Shown here piece by piece: positions 52,323 through 61,010 of a DNA stretch of 64,000 nt. This DNA is from Allobosea sp. OK403 (lineage in GTDB: Bacteria > Pseudomonadota > Alphaproteobacteria > Rhizobiales > Beijerinckiaceae), in contig NZ_FOQV01000017.1 in NCBI RefSeq assembly GCF_900113835.1, positions 1 to 64,000 on the forward strand, read 5' to 3'. The translations under genes were made by a program, and so were the position numbers. The notes below the pieces were generated by a model, which saw nothing but the letters and a program-made list of their open reading frames with translations, was not told where the DNA came from and ran no database searches. How positions within the stretch are numbered: position 1 is the first letter of the stretch; each line of letters opens with the position of its first letter.

Positions 52323-53381
52323 ATGCCCTTCGACGACGCCGCCCTCGACCGTCTGCGCCAGCGCTACGCCTCCGCCGGAGGCGGCGAGATGCATGATCCG
52401 CATTTCAAGGCGGTCGCCGACATGATCTTCCAGGGCTCGGACCGGCGCAAATGGCCGTTCGCCGACCCGGCGACCTTCCTCGACGCGCCCTTCGTGCCGG
52501 ACGGGCTCTCAGCGGACAAGCTCGCCGGGCTCGATGTCGCCCTGATCGGCGTGCCGATGGATCTGGGCGTCACCAACCGCGCCGGTGCGCGATTGGGACC
52601 GCGCGCCGTGCGCGCCGTCGAACGGATCGGACCTTACGAGCATGTCCTGCGCGTCGCGCCGCTGGGCAGACTGCGTGTCGCCGATGTCGGCGATGTCGCG
52701 CTGAGCAGCCGCTACAGCCTGGCCGATTGCCATGCCGATATCGAGGCCTGCTACCGTATGATCGCCGGGACGACGACGATACCGCTCTCGGTCGGCGGCG
52801 ACCATTCGATCACCGGCTCGATCCTGAAGGGGCTGGGTGCCAAGCGTCCGGTCGGCATGATCCATATCGACGCGCATTGCGACACGGCCGGCCCTTATGA
52901 AGGTTCGAAATTCCATCACGGCGGCCCGTTCCGGGAGGCGGTCCTGGCCGGGGTGCTCGACCCCACCCGGACGATCCAGATCGGGATTCGCGGCGGCGGC
53001 GAATATCTCTGGGAGTTCTCGTTCGATTCCGGAATGACCGTGATCCACGCCGAGGAGGTCGGCGCCCTGGGGCTTCCCGCCGTGATCGAGAAGGCGAAGG
53101 CCGTCGTCGGCTCCGGACCTGTCTATGTCTCCTTCGACGTCGACAGCCTCGACCCAGGCTTCGCACCGGGCACCGGCACACCCGAGGTCGGAGGCCTGTT
53201 GCCGCGCGAAGTGCTGGAGATCCTGCGTGGCGTTGCAGGCATCGACATCATCGGCGGCGACGTCGTCGAGGTCGCTCCGCAATACGACCCGACCACGAAT
53301 ACGGCGCAAGTGGCGGCGCAGGTCCTGTTCGAGTTGCTCTGCCTCGTGGCCTGCAAGCGTGTTTCTTCAAAAGCCGGATAG
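52323..53381 (+). CDS. Agmatinase-family ureohydrolase
   Basis: 352 aa. Splits a guanidino compound into urea and an amine at a binuclear manganese site. Metal ligands: H161 (GGDHSIT), D183, H185, D187 (DAHCDT), D271 and D273 (SFDVDSLDP), followed by APGTGTPEVGGL. The start is the ATG that begins the homology; the open frame upstream runs through repeat DNA. FHHGGPFREAVLAG suggests the agmatinase/guanidinobutyrase/guanidinopropionase branch. Next to a polyamine-type importer, which fits use of agmatine-like compounds. Confidence 0.92.
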   Translation: MPFDDAALDRLRQRYASAGGGEMHDPHFKAVADMIFQGSDRRKWPFADPATFLDAPFVPDGLSADKLAGLDVALIGVPMDLGVTNRAGARLGPRAVRAVERIGPYEHVLRVAPLGRLRVADVGDVALSSRYSLADCHADIEACYRMIAGTTTIPLSVGGDHSITGSILKGLGAKRPVGMIHIDAHCDTAGPYEGSKFHHGGPFREAVLAGVLDPTRTIQIGIRGGGEYLWEFSFDSGMTVIHAEEVGALGLPAVIEKAKAVVGSGPVYVSFDVDSLDPGFAPGTGTPEVGGLLPREVLEILRGVAGIDIIGGDVVEVAPQYDPTTNTAQVAAQVLFELLCLVACKRVSSKAG

Positions 53382-53395
53382 CCGCCGGATCGACG

Positions 53396-54103
53396 TCACG
53401 ACGCGGCGGCAAACTCCTGCGAGGTCGCAAAGACCGCGATCTCGTCTGCGAGCACCTCTTCGAGCGAGGGGCCGATCTCCTCGCAGATTGTCGGCCGCAG
53501 GCGCGTCTCGACCAGCGAGAGATGCGTCGTCATCGCCTTCACCGCCTTGCCCCGCTCCTGCGCCGCCAGAGCCCGGAAAATCGCGCGGTGCTCCTCGCAA
53601 CCGCAGGCCGAGCCCGCTGTCGTCTCGTAGCGCTTGACCAGCATCAGCGTGCGGCTGATCAGCTCATGCGCCTGGCGCTGAACAAGCGGGTTGCCCGTCA
53701 TCTCCGCCAGCAGGAAGTGGAATTCGGCCGAGAGCCGCTGCCAAGTCGCCTGGTCGCCCAGCCGTAGCGCCTTCGCTTCGGCGTCGACATGCTCGCGCAG
53801 GCGCGCGATCTGCGCATCGGTGAGGTTGTCGGCGAGATGGGCGGCCATACCGCTCTCCAGGATTCGGCGCGCCTCGTAGACCATGTGGCTCTCGCGCAGG
53901 TCCGGCTCGACGGTGAACGCGCCCCGGTTCCTGACGATGTCGAGCAGCCGCTCATGCCCAAGCCGATGCAGCACCTTGCGGATGCGCTCCCGGCTCACGC
54001 CGAAGATTTCCGCCAGCCGATGCTCGCCGAGCTTGACCCCGCCCGGCAGCCGCCCGCCGCGCAGGACGGAGGTCAAAATCGTATGGATCGCCTGCTCGTT
54101 CAT
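53396..54103 (-). CDS. GntR-family regulator (FCD subfamily)
   Basis: 235 aa. A GntR winged helix at ~1-70 (LAEIFGVSRERIRKVLHRL) and an all-helical FCD domain (ILESGMAAHLADNL, FHFLLAEMTGNPLV, CEEHRAIFRALA with metal-binding Asp/His residues). Divergent from the third Pot-type transporter operon, with a palindromic operator candidate between them. Confidence 0.92.
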   Translation of the reverse strand: MNEQAIHTILTSVLRGGRLPGGVKLGEHRLAEIFGVSRERIRKVLHRLGHERLLDIVRNRGAFTVEPDLRESHMVYEARRILESGMAAHLADNLTDAQIARLREHVDAEAKALRLGDQATWQRLSAEFHFLLAEMTGNPLVQRQAHELISRTLMLVKRYETTAGSACGCEEHRAIFRALAAQERGKAVKAMTTHLSLVETRLRPTICEEIGPSLEEVLADEIAVFATSQEFAAAS

Positions 54104-54182
54104 GCTCCGACTATCGCCGCTGCACGCATGAGCGGCAACTCCGACGCTGCCATGCGCTTCGGCAAGTCAGCCCTTATAATGG

Positions 54183-54209
54183 GCACAATTATATCACGAT
54201 TGTGCACAA
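54183..54209. promoter_or_regulatory. Candidate GntR operator
   Basis: gcacaat (54183-54189) and attgtgc (54199-54205) are perfect inverted arms nine bases apart, and the right arm forms the palindrome ttgtgcacaa (54200-54209). It is in the divergent promoter region of the GntR gene and the transporter operon. Confidence 0.55.
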
Positions 54210-54360
54210 AAATGCCGGCCCTCTGGCGAAAGGAGATATGAGATATTCGTCTAAGCCTTTGACTAAATTGAACCGGAATAGATCCCGAACGAAGCTGTGC
54301 GGCTTGGCATGGGGGTTGCTGAGGACGGTCGCGTTTTTCCGAACGAAAAGGAACCCGACC

Positions 54361-55407
54361 ATGGACGTCCTCTCCGCCCGGCCGACCCGTCGCTCCCTGC
54401 TCTCTGGCGCCGTAGGCGCCGTGACCCTCATCGCCGCCCCGTCGATCCTGCGCGCCCAGACGAAGGAATTGGTCGTCGGCGGAGCGGCCGGCCACAAGCC
54501 ATGGGTCGAGCAGGTCGTGGTTCCGGCCTTCGAGAAGAAGTACAATTGCAAGGTGCTGTTCGAAGGCACCCGCTCTCTCGTCAACCTCGAGAAGATGCAG
54601 AAGAACAAGGGCAAGCAGTACATGTCCGTCGTCCAGATGGACGATCCCGTCATGATACTGGCGGTGAAGGAAGACCTCCTCGATCCGCTGACACCCGGCA
54701 AGGCGCCGAACCTGTCGCAGCTCGTGCCCGGCTCCACCCATATGGAGGGCATGTGGGCCAATTATCTCCAGCCCTGGCTCGGTGTGGCCTACAGCAAGGG
54801 CGCTATGAAGACCCCGCCCTCATCCTGGGCCGATCTGTTCGACGCGAAGTATAAGGGGCGGATCATCATCCCCTCGCTGCAGAACACGGAAGGGCTGCCG
54901 GTGCTGTTCGCCGCGGGCATGCTGACGGGCGGGACGCTCGAGGCGATCCAGAAGGACACCGACGCCGGCTTCAAGAAGCTGGCCTCGCTGAAGCCGAACC
55001 TGCTGACGATCTACACCCAGCAGCCGCAGGCCTATAACCTGCTGGAGCAGGGCGAGGCCTATATGATCGGGCCGGCGATGTCGTCCTATGCGCTCGAGCG
55101 CAAGGCGGCGGGCGCGCCGATCGACCTCGTCGCGCCCAAGGAAGGCGTGTTCGCCATGCCCTCGGGGATCGCCGTGATCAAGGGCGCGCCGCAAGCCGAA
55201 CTCGCCTTCGCCTATGTCAACGAGTTGCTCGGCGCCGAGCTGCAGGAAAAACTCGCCGGCCCCACCTTCTCGCTCGCGACCAACAAGGCGGTGCCGAGGC
55301 CGGCTGGCCTTGGCGCCGATGTGACGATCCACCAGATCGACTGGGCCAATGTCGCGGCGCAGCGCAATGACTGGATCAAGCGCTGGGACCGCGAGATGGC
55401 GATCTGA
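54361..55407 (+). CDS. ABC transporter substrate-binding protein, PotD/AfuA-type
   Basis: 348 aa. The N-terminal PTRRSLLSGAVGAVTLIAAP is a Tat-like signal with cleavage near LRA/QTK. The frame is open 53 codons further upstream and another ATG with AAGGAG lies there, but this start has AAGGA at a good distance and gives a normal signal. Binding-protein patterns: VVVPAFEKKYNCKVLFEG (split as AFEKKYNCKV), MPSGIAVIKGAP. First gene of the operon to 59050. Confidence 0.88.
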   Translation: MDVLSARPTRRSLLSGAVGAVTLIAAPSILRAQTKELVVGGAAGHKPWVEQVVVPAFEKKYNCKVLFEGTRSLVNLEKMQKNKGKQYMSVVQMDDPVMILAVKEDLLDPLTPGKAPNLSQLVPGSTHMEGMWANYLQPWLGVAYSKGAMKTPPSSWADLFDAKYKGRIIIPSLQNTEGLPVLFAAGMLTGGTLEAIQKDTDAGFKKLASLKPNLLTIYTQQPQAYNLLEQGEAYMIGPAMSSYALERKAAGAPIDLVAPKEGVFAMPSGIAVIKGAPQAELAFAYVNELLGAELQEKLAGPTFSLATNKAVPRPAGLGADVTIHQIDWANVAAQRNDWIKRWDREMAI

Positions 55408-55423
55408 GCCCGGGACCTGCTCG

Positions 55424-56500
55424 GTGAACCCGGCCTTTCTCGACATTACCGGCGCCAGCAGGAGCTTCGGCGCCGCCACCGTCCTCGACGGTGTCGATCT
55501 CGCCGTCGGCAAGGGCGAGTTCATCTCGCTGCTCGGCCCGTCCGGCTGCGGCAAGACCACCTTGCTGCGCATCGTGGCCGGGCTGATGACGCCCGACACC
55601 GGCCGGGTCGTCCTGGACACCCACGAGATCACACGCAAGCCGCCGCATCGGCGCGACATCGGCGTGGTCTTCCAGAACTACGCGCTGTTCCCGCATCTCA
55701 GTGTGGCGGAGAACGTCGCATTCGGCCTCAAGGCCCGCGGCGCGGCACGGGAGACGATCGCGCTGACGGTCGCGCGCTATCTTGGCCTCGTCCAGATGAC
55801 GGCCTTTGCCGACCGCTCGATCAAGGCGCTCTCGGGCGGCCAGCAGCAGCGTGTCGCGGTGGCGCGCGCGCTCGCCGTCGGGCCCAAGCTCATGCTTCTG
55901 GACGAGCCCTTCTCGGCGCTCGACCGCAAGCTGCGCGAGGCGATGCAGATCGATCTCAAGCGGATCCTGCGCGAGGTCGGCACCACCGCGATCTTCGTCA
56001 CGCATGACCAGGACGAAGCGCTGACCATGTCCGACCGCATCGCCGTGATGTATCGCGGCCGGATCGAACAGCTGGATACGCCGACGACGATCTACCATCG
56101 CCCGGCGACGCCCTTCGCGCTCGATTTCGTCGGCCTGTCGAGCCGGCTCGCCGGCACGGTCGTCGCAAGTCACGACAGGATGCTGACGATCGAGACCGCA
56201 GCGGGAAAGCTGTGCGCGCCGGGACAATTCATCCCCCGCAGCCCGGTCGTCATCGGCATTCGCCCCGAGCGCATGACGGTCGGGGCGGGTGGCGAGAACA
56301 GCATCGAGGCGACGCTGATCGACGTCGTGTTCCAGGGCGCTCGGGTCCAGCTCCATTTCGAGGCGCCGGCGGGCGGCCGCCTGCTCGTCGAGGCGCATGA
56401 GGCGCCATCGGGCGCAGCGCCGGGCGCCAGGCTGCCCTTGAGCTGGCGGCAGGCCGACACGCTGGTCTATCCCGCACCCGCAGAGGGAGGCGCGGCATGA
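55424..56500 (+). CDS. Pot-type ABC transporter, ATP-binding protein
   Basis: 358 aa from a GTG 16 bp after the binding-protein stop; an earlier start would overlap that gene. Walker A GPSGCGKTT, Q loop VFQNYALFPHL, signature LSGGQQQR, Walker B LMLLDEPFSALD, VTHDQDEA switch, TOBE domain (VVIGIRPERMTV). Stop overlaps the next ATG (ATGA). Confidence 0.93.
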   Translation: MNPAFLDITGASRSFGAATVLDGVDLAVGKGEFISLLGPSGCGKTTLLRIVAGLMTPDTGRVVLDTHEITRKPPHRRDIGVVFQNYALFPHLSVAENVAFGLKARGAARETIALTVARYLGLVQMTAFADRSIKALSGGQQQRVAVARALAVGPKLMLLDEPFSALDRKLREAMQIDLKRILREVGTTAIFVTHDQDEALTMSDRIAVMYRGRIEQLDTPTTIYHRPATPFALDFVGLSSRLAGTVVASHDRMLTIETAAGKLCAPGQFIPRSPVVIGIRPERMTVGAGGENSIEATLIDVVFQGARVQLHFEAPAGGRLLVEAHEAPSGAAPGARLPLSWRQADTLVYPAPAEGGAA

Positions 56501-57327
56501 GCGCCACCCGCCGATTCGATCCGATCCTGCTGCTGGCCGCTCCAGCCGTCGCCTACCTCACCGTCGTCTACGGCCTGCCACTGCTCTTCCTGCTCGGTCG
56601 CAGCCTGCTTGGAGCCGGCGGCTTTTCGGCCTTCGCCGGTTTCTTCGCCGATCCGTTCAGCTGGACCGTTCTCGGCAATACCGTTCGCAGCGCAGCGCTG
56701 GTGACGCTGGTCTGCCTCGTGATCGGCTATCCGACGGCGCTCGTGCTGGCGCGCGCCAGCGGATTCGTCCAGGCGGCGATCCTCGTCGCGATCATCCTGC
56801 CGCTTTCGGTCGGCGTTGTGGTCAAGGCCTTCGCCTGGCAGATCGTGCTGCGGCGCGACGGCGTCGTCTCGCAGATCTTCACCGGGCTTGGCATCTGGGA
56901 CGAGCCGCAGCGCCTGCTCTTCACCGAGACCGGCCTCGTCATCGGGGCGGCCAATATTTTCGTGCCCTTCATGATCCTGCCGATCTATTCCGTGCTGAAG
57001 CTCGTCGATCCGCGACTGGGCGAGGCGGCGGCAACGCTCGGCGCCTCGCCGGTCTATCGCTTCTTCAAGGTGGCGATACCGCTGTCGCTACCCGGCATCA
57101 TCACGGGCATAGCCTTCGTCTTCTCGATGGCCGCCTCGATGTATGTGATTCCAAGCCTAGTGATCGGCGACCGCTTCCAGACGCTGGCGACGCTGACGGG
57201 GCGCTCCTTCCTGTTCATGCGGAACGAACAACTCGGCTCGACGACCGCCGTCGTGCTGCTCGCGCTGACGATCGGCATCGTCGTGGCGAGTTCCAGGCTG
57301 TCGCGCCGGCTGGGAGGCGCCGCATGA
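56497..57327 (+). CDS. Pot-type ABC transporter permease (PotB-like)
   Basis: 276 aa, six membrane helices with EAA loop (TLGASPVYRFFKVAIPLSLPG, split as TLGASPVYRFFKV). ATGA-type overlaps on both sides couple it to the ATPase and the second permease. Confidence 0.92.
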   Translation: MSATRRFDPILLLAAPAVAYLTVVYGLPLLFLLGRSLLGAGGFSAFAGFFADPFSWTVLGNTVRSAALVTLVCLVIGYPTALVLARASGFVQAAILVAIILPLSVGVVVKAFAWQIVLRRDGVVSQIFTGLGIWDEPQRLLFTETGLVIGAANIFVPFMILPIYSVLKLVDPRLGEAAATLGASPVYRFFKVAIPLSLPGIITGIAFVFSMAASMYVIPSLVIGDRFQTLATLTGRSFLFMRNEQLGSTTAVVLLALTIGIVVASSRLSRRLGGAA

Positions 57328-58124
57328 CCGCGATCGAAAAAATCGCCGGCCGGCTTGCCGGGCTGCTTGCGACCTTCACCGTCGTCTTTCTGCTCACCCC
57401 GCTCGTGGTAACGGTCGCCGTCTCCTTCGGTTCGAGCGCCGTCTTCACCTTGCCGCCGTCATCATGGTCGCTGCGTTGGTACGAGGCGCTGGCCCGCTCG
57501 CGCGATCTCTGGCCGCCGGTCTTCGCCTCGGTGAAGCTCGCCGCATTCTCGACCGCGGTCGCGCTGGTTCTCGGCACGCTCTGCGCCATCGGCCTCCTGC
57601 GCGGCCAGTTCCGCGGACGTGAGGCCGTGGTCACCTTCCTGGTCTCGCCGCTGATGCTGCCCGGCCTCGTCATCGGCATCGCCATGCTGGAGAGCTTCCG
57701 CGCGGCCGGCCTGCGCGACGTCTGGGTGAGCCTCGTGCTCGCCCATGTCGTGATCACGCTCCCCTATGTGGTGCGCACCGTCTTTGCAGCGCTCTCGCTC
57801 TTCGACTTCACCTTGATCGACGCCGCCCGCACGCTCGGCCTGACCTATCCGAAAGCCGTGTTCAAAGTGCTGGTCCCCTCGCTCGCGCCCGCCTTCCTGA
57901 CCTCGGGCATGTTCGCCTTTCTCGCCTCCATGGACAATTATCCGATCTCGATCTTCTTCACCGATGCCTGGACCAAGACGCTGCCGATCCAGATGCTGCA
58001 ATATGTCGAGGAAAGTCCCGATCCCACCATCGCCGCGATCTCGACGCTGCTGATCCTGCTGTCGATCGGCGTTCTCGTGCTCGGCGACCGCCTCGTCGGC
58101 CTGCGCCGCATGGCCGATCTGTGA
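57324..58124 (+). CDS. Pot-type ABC transporter permease (PotC-like)
   Basis: 266 aa, six membrane helices, EAA loop (TLGLTYPKAVFKVLVPSLAP). It overlaps both neighbours by four bases or fewer. It makes the channel with the 56497 gene. Confidence 0.92.
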   Translation: MTAIEKIAGRLAGLLATFTVVFLLTPLVVTVAVSFGSSAVFTLPPSSWSLRWYEALARSRDLWPPVFASVKLAAFSTAVALVLGTLCAIGLLRGQFRGREAVVTFLVSPLMLPGLVIGIAMLESFRAAGLRDVWVSLVLAHVVITLPYVVRTVFAALSLFDFTLIDAARTLGLTYPKAVFKVLVPSLAPAFLTSGMFAFLASMDNYPISIFFTDAWTKTLPIQMLQYVEESPDPTIAAISTLLILLSIGVLVLGDRLVGLRRMADL

Positions 58125-59050
58125 TGAGCGGGATCATCGGCAGCGACCGCGATTTCCGCGGCTACGGCAGCGCGCCTCCAGCCGTGCGCTGGCCCGGCGA
58201 TGCGCGGCTAGCCGTCTCGGTCGTCATCAACATCGAGGAAGGCGCGGAACTCTCGCTCGGCCAGGGCGATGAGCGCAACGAGTCCGTCTATGAGGTCGTC
58301 GAGGAGATTTCCGGCGTCCGCGACCTGTGCATGGAGTCGCATTTCGAATACGGCCCGCGCGCCGGCTGGCCACGCATTCGCAAGCTGCTGCAGGACTATG
58401 GCGTGCGCGGAACGATGAACGCCAATGGCCGCAGCTTGGCGATATCGCCCTGGCTCGCACGGGAGGGTGTCACTGATGGCCATGAGGTCGCAGCCCATGG
58501 CTGGCGCTGGGAGCGCCACGCCAATATGAGCGAGGATGAGGAGCGTCTCGCCATCGCCCGCACGGTCGAGGCCATCACGGCCGCGGCCGGGGTGCCGCCG
58601 CGCGGCTGGCACACGCGCTCGGCAACCTCTCCGAACACCCGGCGCCTCCTCCTGGAACAAGGCGGATTTCTCTACGATTCCAATGCCTATAACGACGACC
58701 TGCCCTATCTCGTAGGGGTCGAGGGCCGCGACCACCTGGTGCTGCCCTATGCCTTCGACACCAACGACATGCGTTTCCAGCGCGGTGGCGGCTTCGTCTT
58801 CGGCGATGACTTCGCCCGCTACTGCATTGATGCCTTCGACCGGCTCCATGAGGAGGGCGCGGACGCGCCGCGCATGATGACGGTCGGCCTGCATCTGCGC
58901 ATCATCGGCCGCCCCGGGCGGATCGCCGGTCTGGAGCGCTTTCTCGCCCATGCGGCGTCGAAGCCGGGAACCTGGTTCGCGCGGCGCGACGAAATCGCCC
59001 GGCACTGGCTGCGCGAGACCGGGCGCGAGGAGCTGATCGACGGGCGTTGA
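58124..59050 (+). CDS. Polysaccharide-deacetylase-fold hydrolase, PuuE (allantoinase)-like
   Basis: 308 aa. NodB-fold hydrolase of the subgroup that includes metal-independent allantoinase PuuE. ESHFEYGPRAGWPRI, GTMNANGRSL, EVAAHGWRWERH, GWHTRSATSPNTR and MTVGLHLRIIGRPGRI are its marks. The start is the ATG in TGATG; a GTG one codon earlier is possible. It closes the transporter operon by overlap, so the imported compound is likely its substrate: a ureide, amide or ring such as allantoin or a hydantoin. Confidence 0.87.
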   Translation: MSGIIGSDRDFRGYGSAPPAVRWPGDARLAVSVVINIEEGAELSLGQGDERNESVYEVVEEISGVRDLCMESHFEYGPRAGWPRIRKLLQDYGVRGTMNANGRSLAISPWLAREGVTDGHEVAAHGWRWERHANMSEDEERLAIARTVEAITAAAGVPPRGWHTRSATSPNTRRLLLEQGGFLYDSNAYNDDLPYLVGVEGRDHLVLPYAFDTNDMRFQRGGGFVFGDDFARYCIDAFDRLHEEGADAPRMMTVGLHLRIIGRPGRIAGLERFLAHAASKPGTWFARRDEIARHWLRETGREELIDGR

Positions 59051-59085
59051 GGCGCCCACGCCCGCAGCCTCCGGGACAGCTCAAG

Positions 59086-59829
59086 TCAACGATGCTCGAT
59101 GCGCGCCGCCAGTGCCTCCGAGAGACCCTGCGTCGGCTTCGCCGGCGGCCTGCGGAAGGTTCCGGCGCTCGCCTTGCGCGGCTGCAGGGCGACCAGAGCC
59201 TCGGCCTGCTTCAGCGCCGCGCCGACCTGATCGATGACGGGCACCGGGATGCGGTGGGCCACCTTGGCCGCCAGCCCGGCCAGCGGCGCCCCTGCGAGGA
59301 TCACGCAATCGGCCCCATCCTCGACCACGGTCCGGTTGGCGAGCGCGACGATGACCTCCTCCTTCTCCTCCTGCACATCGCCGACATCGGCGAAGGTTTC
59401 GTCGAGCATGCGGACCCCGGCGCAGCGGCCGCCGAGCCCATGCATGGCGACGCATTCCTCGTACCAGGGCCCGAGCGCCCGCGCGAAGGTGACAATGGAA
59501 AAGCGCTTGCCGAGCATGCAGGCGGTCAGCATGGCTGCCTCGGCCATGCCCACGACAGGAATGTCGAAGAGTTCGCGCGCGCCCATCAGCCCGGGGTCGC
59601 CAAACGCGGCGATGATCGCGGCGTCGACCGCGTGGTGATGCTCGGCCAGCATGTCGAGCGCAATGGCTCCGCCGATCTGAGCCTCGGCACGGCTGGCGAT
59701 ATAGGGCACGCCACGCGGCGCCGTCAGCGGCACGATCTCGGTCTGCGGCGCCGCCACCGCCTTGGCCGCGACCAGGAGGCGCTGGGTAATCGCTTCGGTG
59801 GTATTGGGATTCAGCAGAAGGATGCGCAT
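59086..59829 (-). CDS. Asp/Glu-hydantoin racemase-fold protein without the usual cysteines
   Basis: 247 aa. Family marks: LLLNPNTTE at the N-terminus, AAFGDPGLMGAREL, and a C-terminal DGADCVILAGAPLAG. In hydantoin or allantoin racemases the first catalytic Cys lies just before FGDPG and the second in an LGCAG-type motif. Here these positions are Ala75 and Gly180, so two-base racemisation should not work. It converges with the PuuE-like gene (35-bp gap) and probably serves the same pathway, with another activity. Cys104 and Cys175 are nearby alternatives. Confidence 0.8.
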   Translation of the reverse strand: MRILLLNPNTTEAITQRLLVAAKAVAAPQTEIVPLTAPRGVPYIASRAEAQIGGAIALDMLAEHHHAVDAAIIAAFGDPGLMGARELFDIPVVGMAEAAMLTACMLGKRFSIVTFARALGPWYEECVAMHGLGGRCAGVRMLDETFADVGDVQEEKEEVIVALANRTVVEDGADCVILAGAPLAGLAAKVAHRIPVPVIDQVGAALKQAEALVALQPRKASAGTFRRPPAKPTQGLSEALAARIEHR

Positions 59830-60068
59830 GGATCTCCGTCCTCACGGGCGCGTTCAGAAGCGGCCGCCGGGCAGATAGTGAAGCGCGTCGCCGCGTCCGT
59901 CGATCTCGCATTGGCTAAAGCGCCCGGCATGCAGGATCATCGCGTTTGCCTCCGCGATCCCCGGATGTCCCGGCAGTCGCCGGGGATCGTGATCGCTTAC
60001 GTCGCAAGCCCTGGAGCGCCAGCCGGCCAGGCCGCGCGTTCCATCGGTCGTGGCCTGATTGGCTCGTC

Positions 60069-61004
60069 TCATTCCGCCCCTGCAGCGACGCATCCGTCCA
60101 TGACCGCGGCGATTTCGGCAGCGGACAGGGCCGCCAGCTCGGCAATGAACACGATCCTCGCGCGCGGCAGCCCCGATGCCGGCGCACCAGCCGGGACCAG
60201 GGTCGCCCGGCCACCCGCGAGCTGAAACACAAACTGCCGGCCCGGCTGCTCCACCGTCTCGAACAGCCCCTTGGCGCGGGCGAGTTTCGGGGCAAGCCGG
60301 GCGATCGCCTGTTGCAGGAGCGGCAGCGAGACCGGCTGGTCGGAGGTCCAGCTCAGGCTCTCGAACCGCTCGAAGCTCGGGCGACGCCTGCCGGGCGCGC
60401 GCGGAACGGGCGGCCGATCCGGGCTGTCAGGGAAAACCAACTCTAGCGGCACCTGGCCGTGCGGGGCCTCGATCTGGAGCACGCCCGGGCGGATCGCTGC
60501 GACGGCGTCGCCAATCCGCTGCCGCTGCGCCGCGTCGACGAGATCGACCTTGCTCAGCGCCACCATAGTGGCGGCGCGAAGCTGCGCGCGCAGCAGAGGG
60601 TCGTCCAGCGCTGAAGAGGCCGCTGTCGCATCCACCACGCACAGCACCGTCTCCAGCGGCGCCTCCTGGAAGGTCACGGGATCCAGGAGATTGCGGACGA
60701 TGTCCTCGGGGTCGGCGACGCCGCTCGTTTCGATCAGGATGGCGTCCGGCCTGGGCTTGCGCCGCAGGATCATCGCCAGCGTGCGCAGCAGGTCGCCCTC
60801 CAGCGAGCAGCAGATGCAGCCATTGGCCAGGCTGACGACCCCGTCGCTGGCCCCAGTGATGAGTTCGGCGTCTATATTGATGGCGCCGAAATCATTGACC
60901 ACAGCGGCGATGCGCCGCCCCCCGGCATGGGCCAGGATATGGTTCACCACCGTCGTCTTGCCGGCCCCCAGAAAGCCGGCCACGAGCAGGATCGGGACGG
61001 ACAT
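60069..61004 (-). CDS. COG0523 (CobW/ZNG1-like) GTPase
   Basis: 311 aa. G1 loop GFLGAGKTT, the CxCC metal motif in GCICCSLEGDLL, G3-like ETSGVADPE, SKVDL as the NKxD-type motif, and a C-terminal CobW_C region. These proteins bind zinc or other metals and deliver them to metalloenzymes. It lies 6 bp after the D-aminoacylase-like gene, so it may load metal into that amidohydrolase. Confidence 0.92.
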   Translation of the reverse strand: MSVPILLVAGFLGAGKTTVVNHILAHAGGRRIAAVVNDFGAINIDAELITGASDGVVSLANGCICCSLEGDLLRTLAMILRRKPRPDAILIETSGVADPEDIVRNLLDPVTFQEAPLETVLCVVDATAASSALDDPLLRAQLRAATMVALSKVDLVDAAQRQRIGDAVAAIRPGVLQIEAPHGQVPLELVFPDSPDRPPVPRAPGRRRPSFERFESLSWTSDQPVSLPLLQQAIARLAPKLARAKGLFETVEQPGRQFVFQLAGGRATLVPAGAPASGLPRARIVFIAELAALSAAEIAAVMDGCVAAGAE

Positions 61005-61010
61005 GCCGGC

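Noticed and set aside
59854..60093. Small frame of 79 codons between the racemase-like and COG0523 genes
   Set aside because: No ribosome site and no recognised family; its C-terminal part looks mildly protein-like, but support is too weak.
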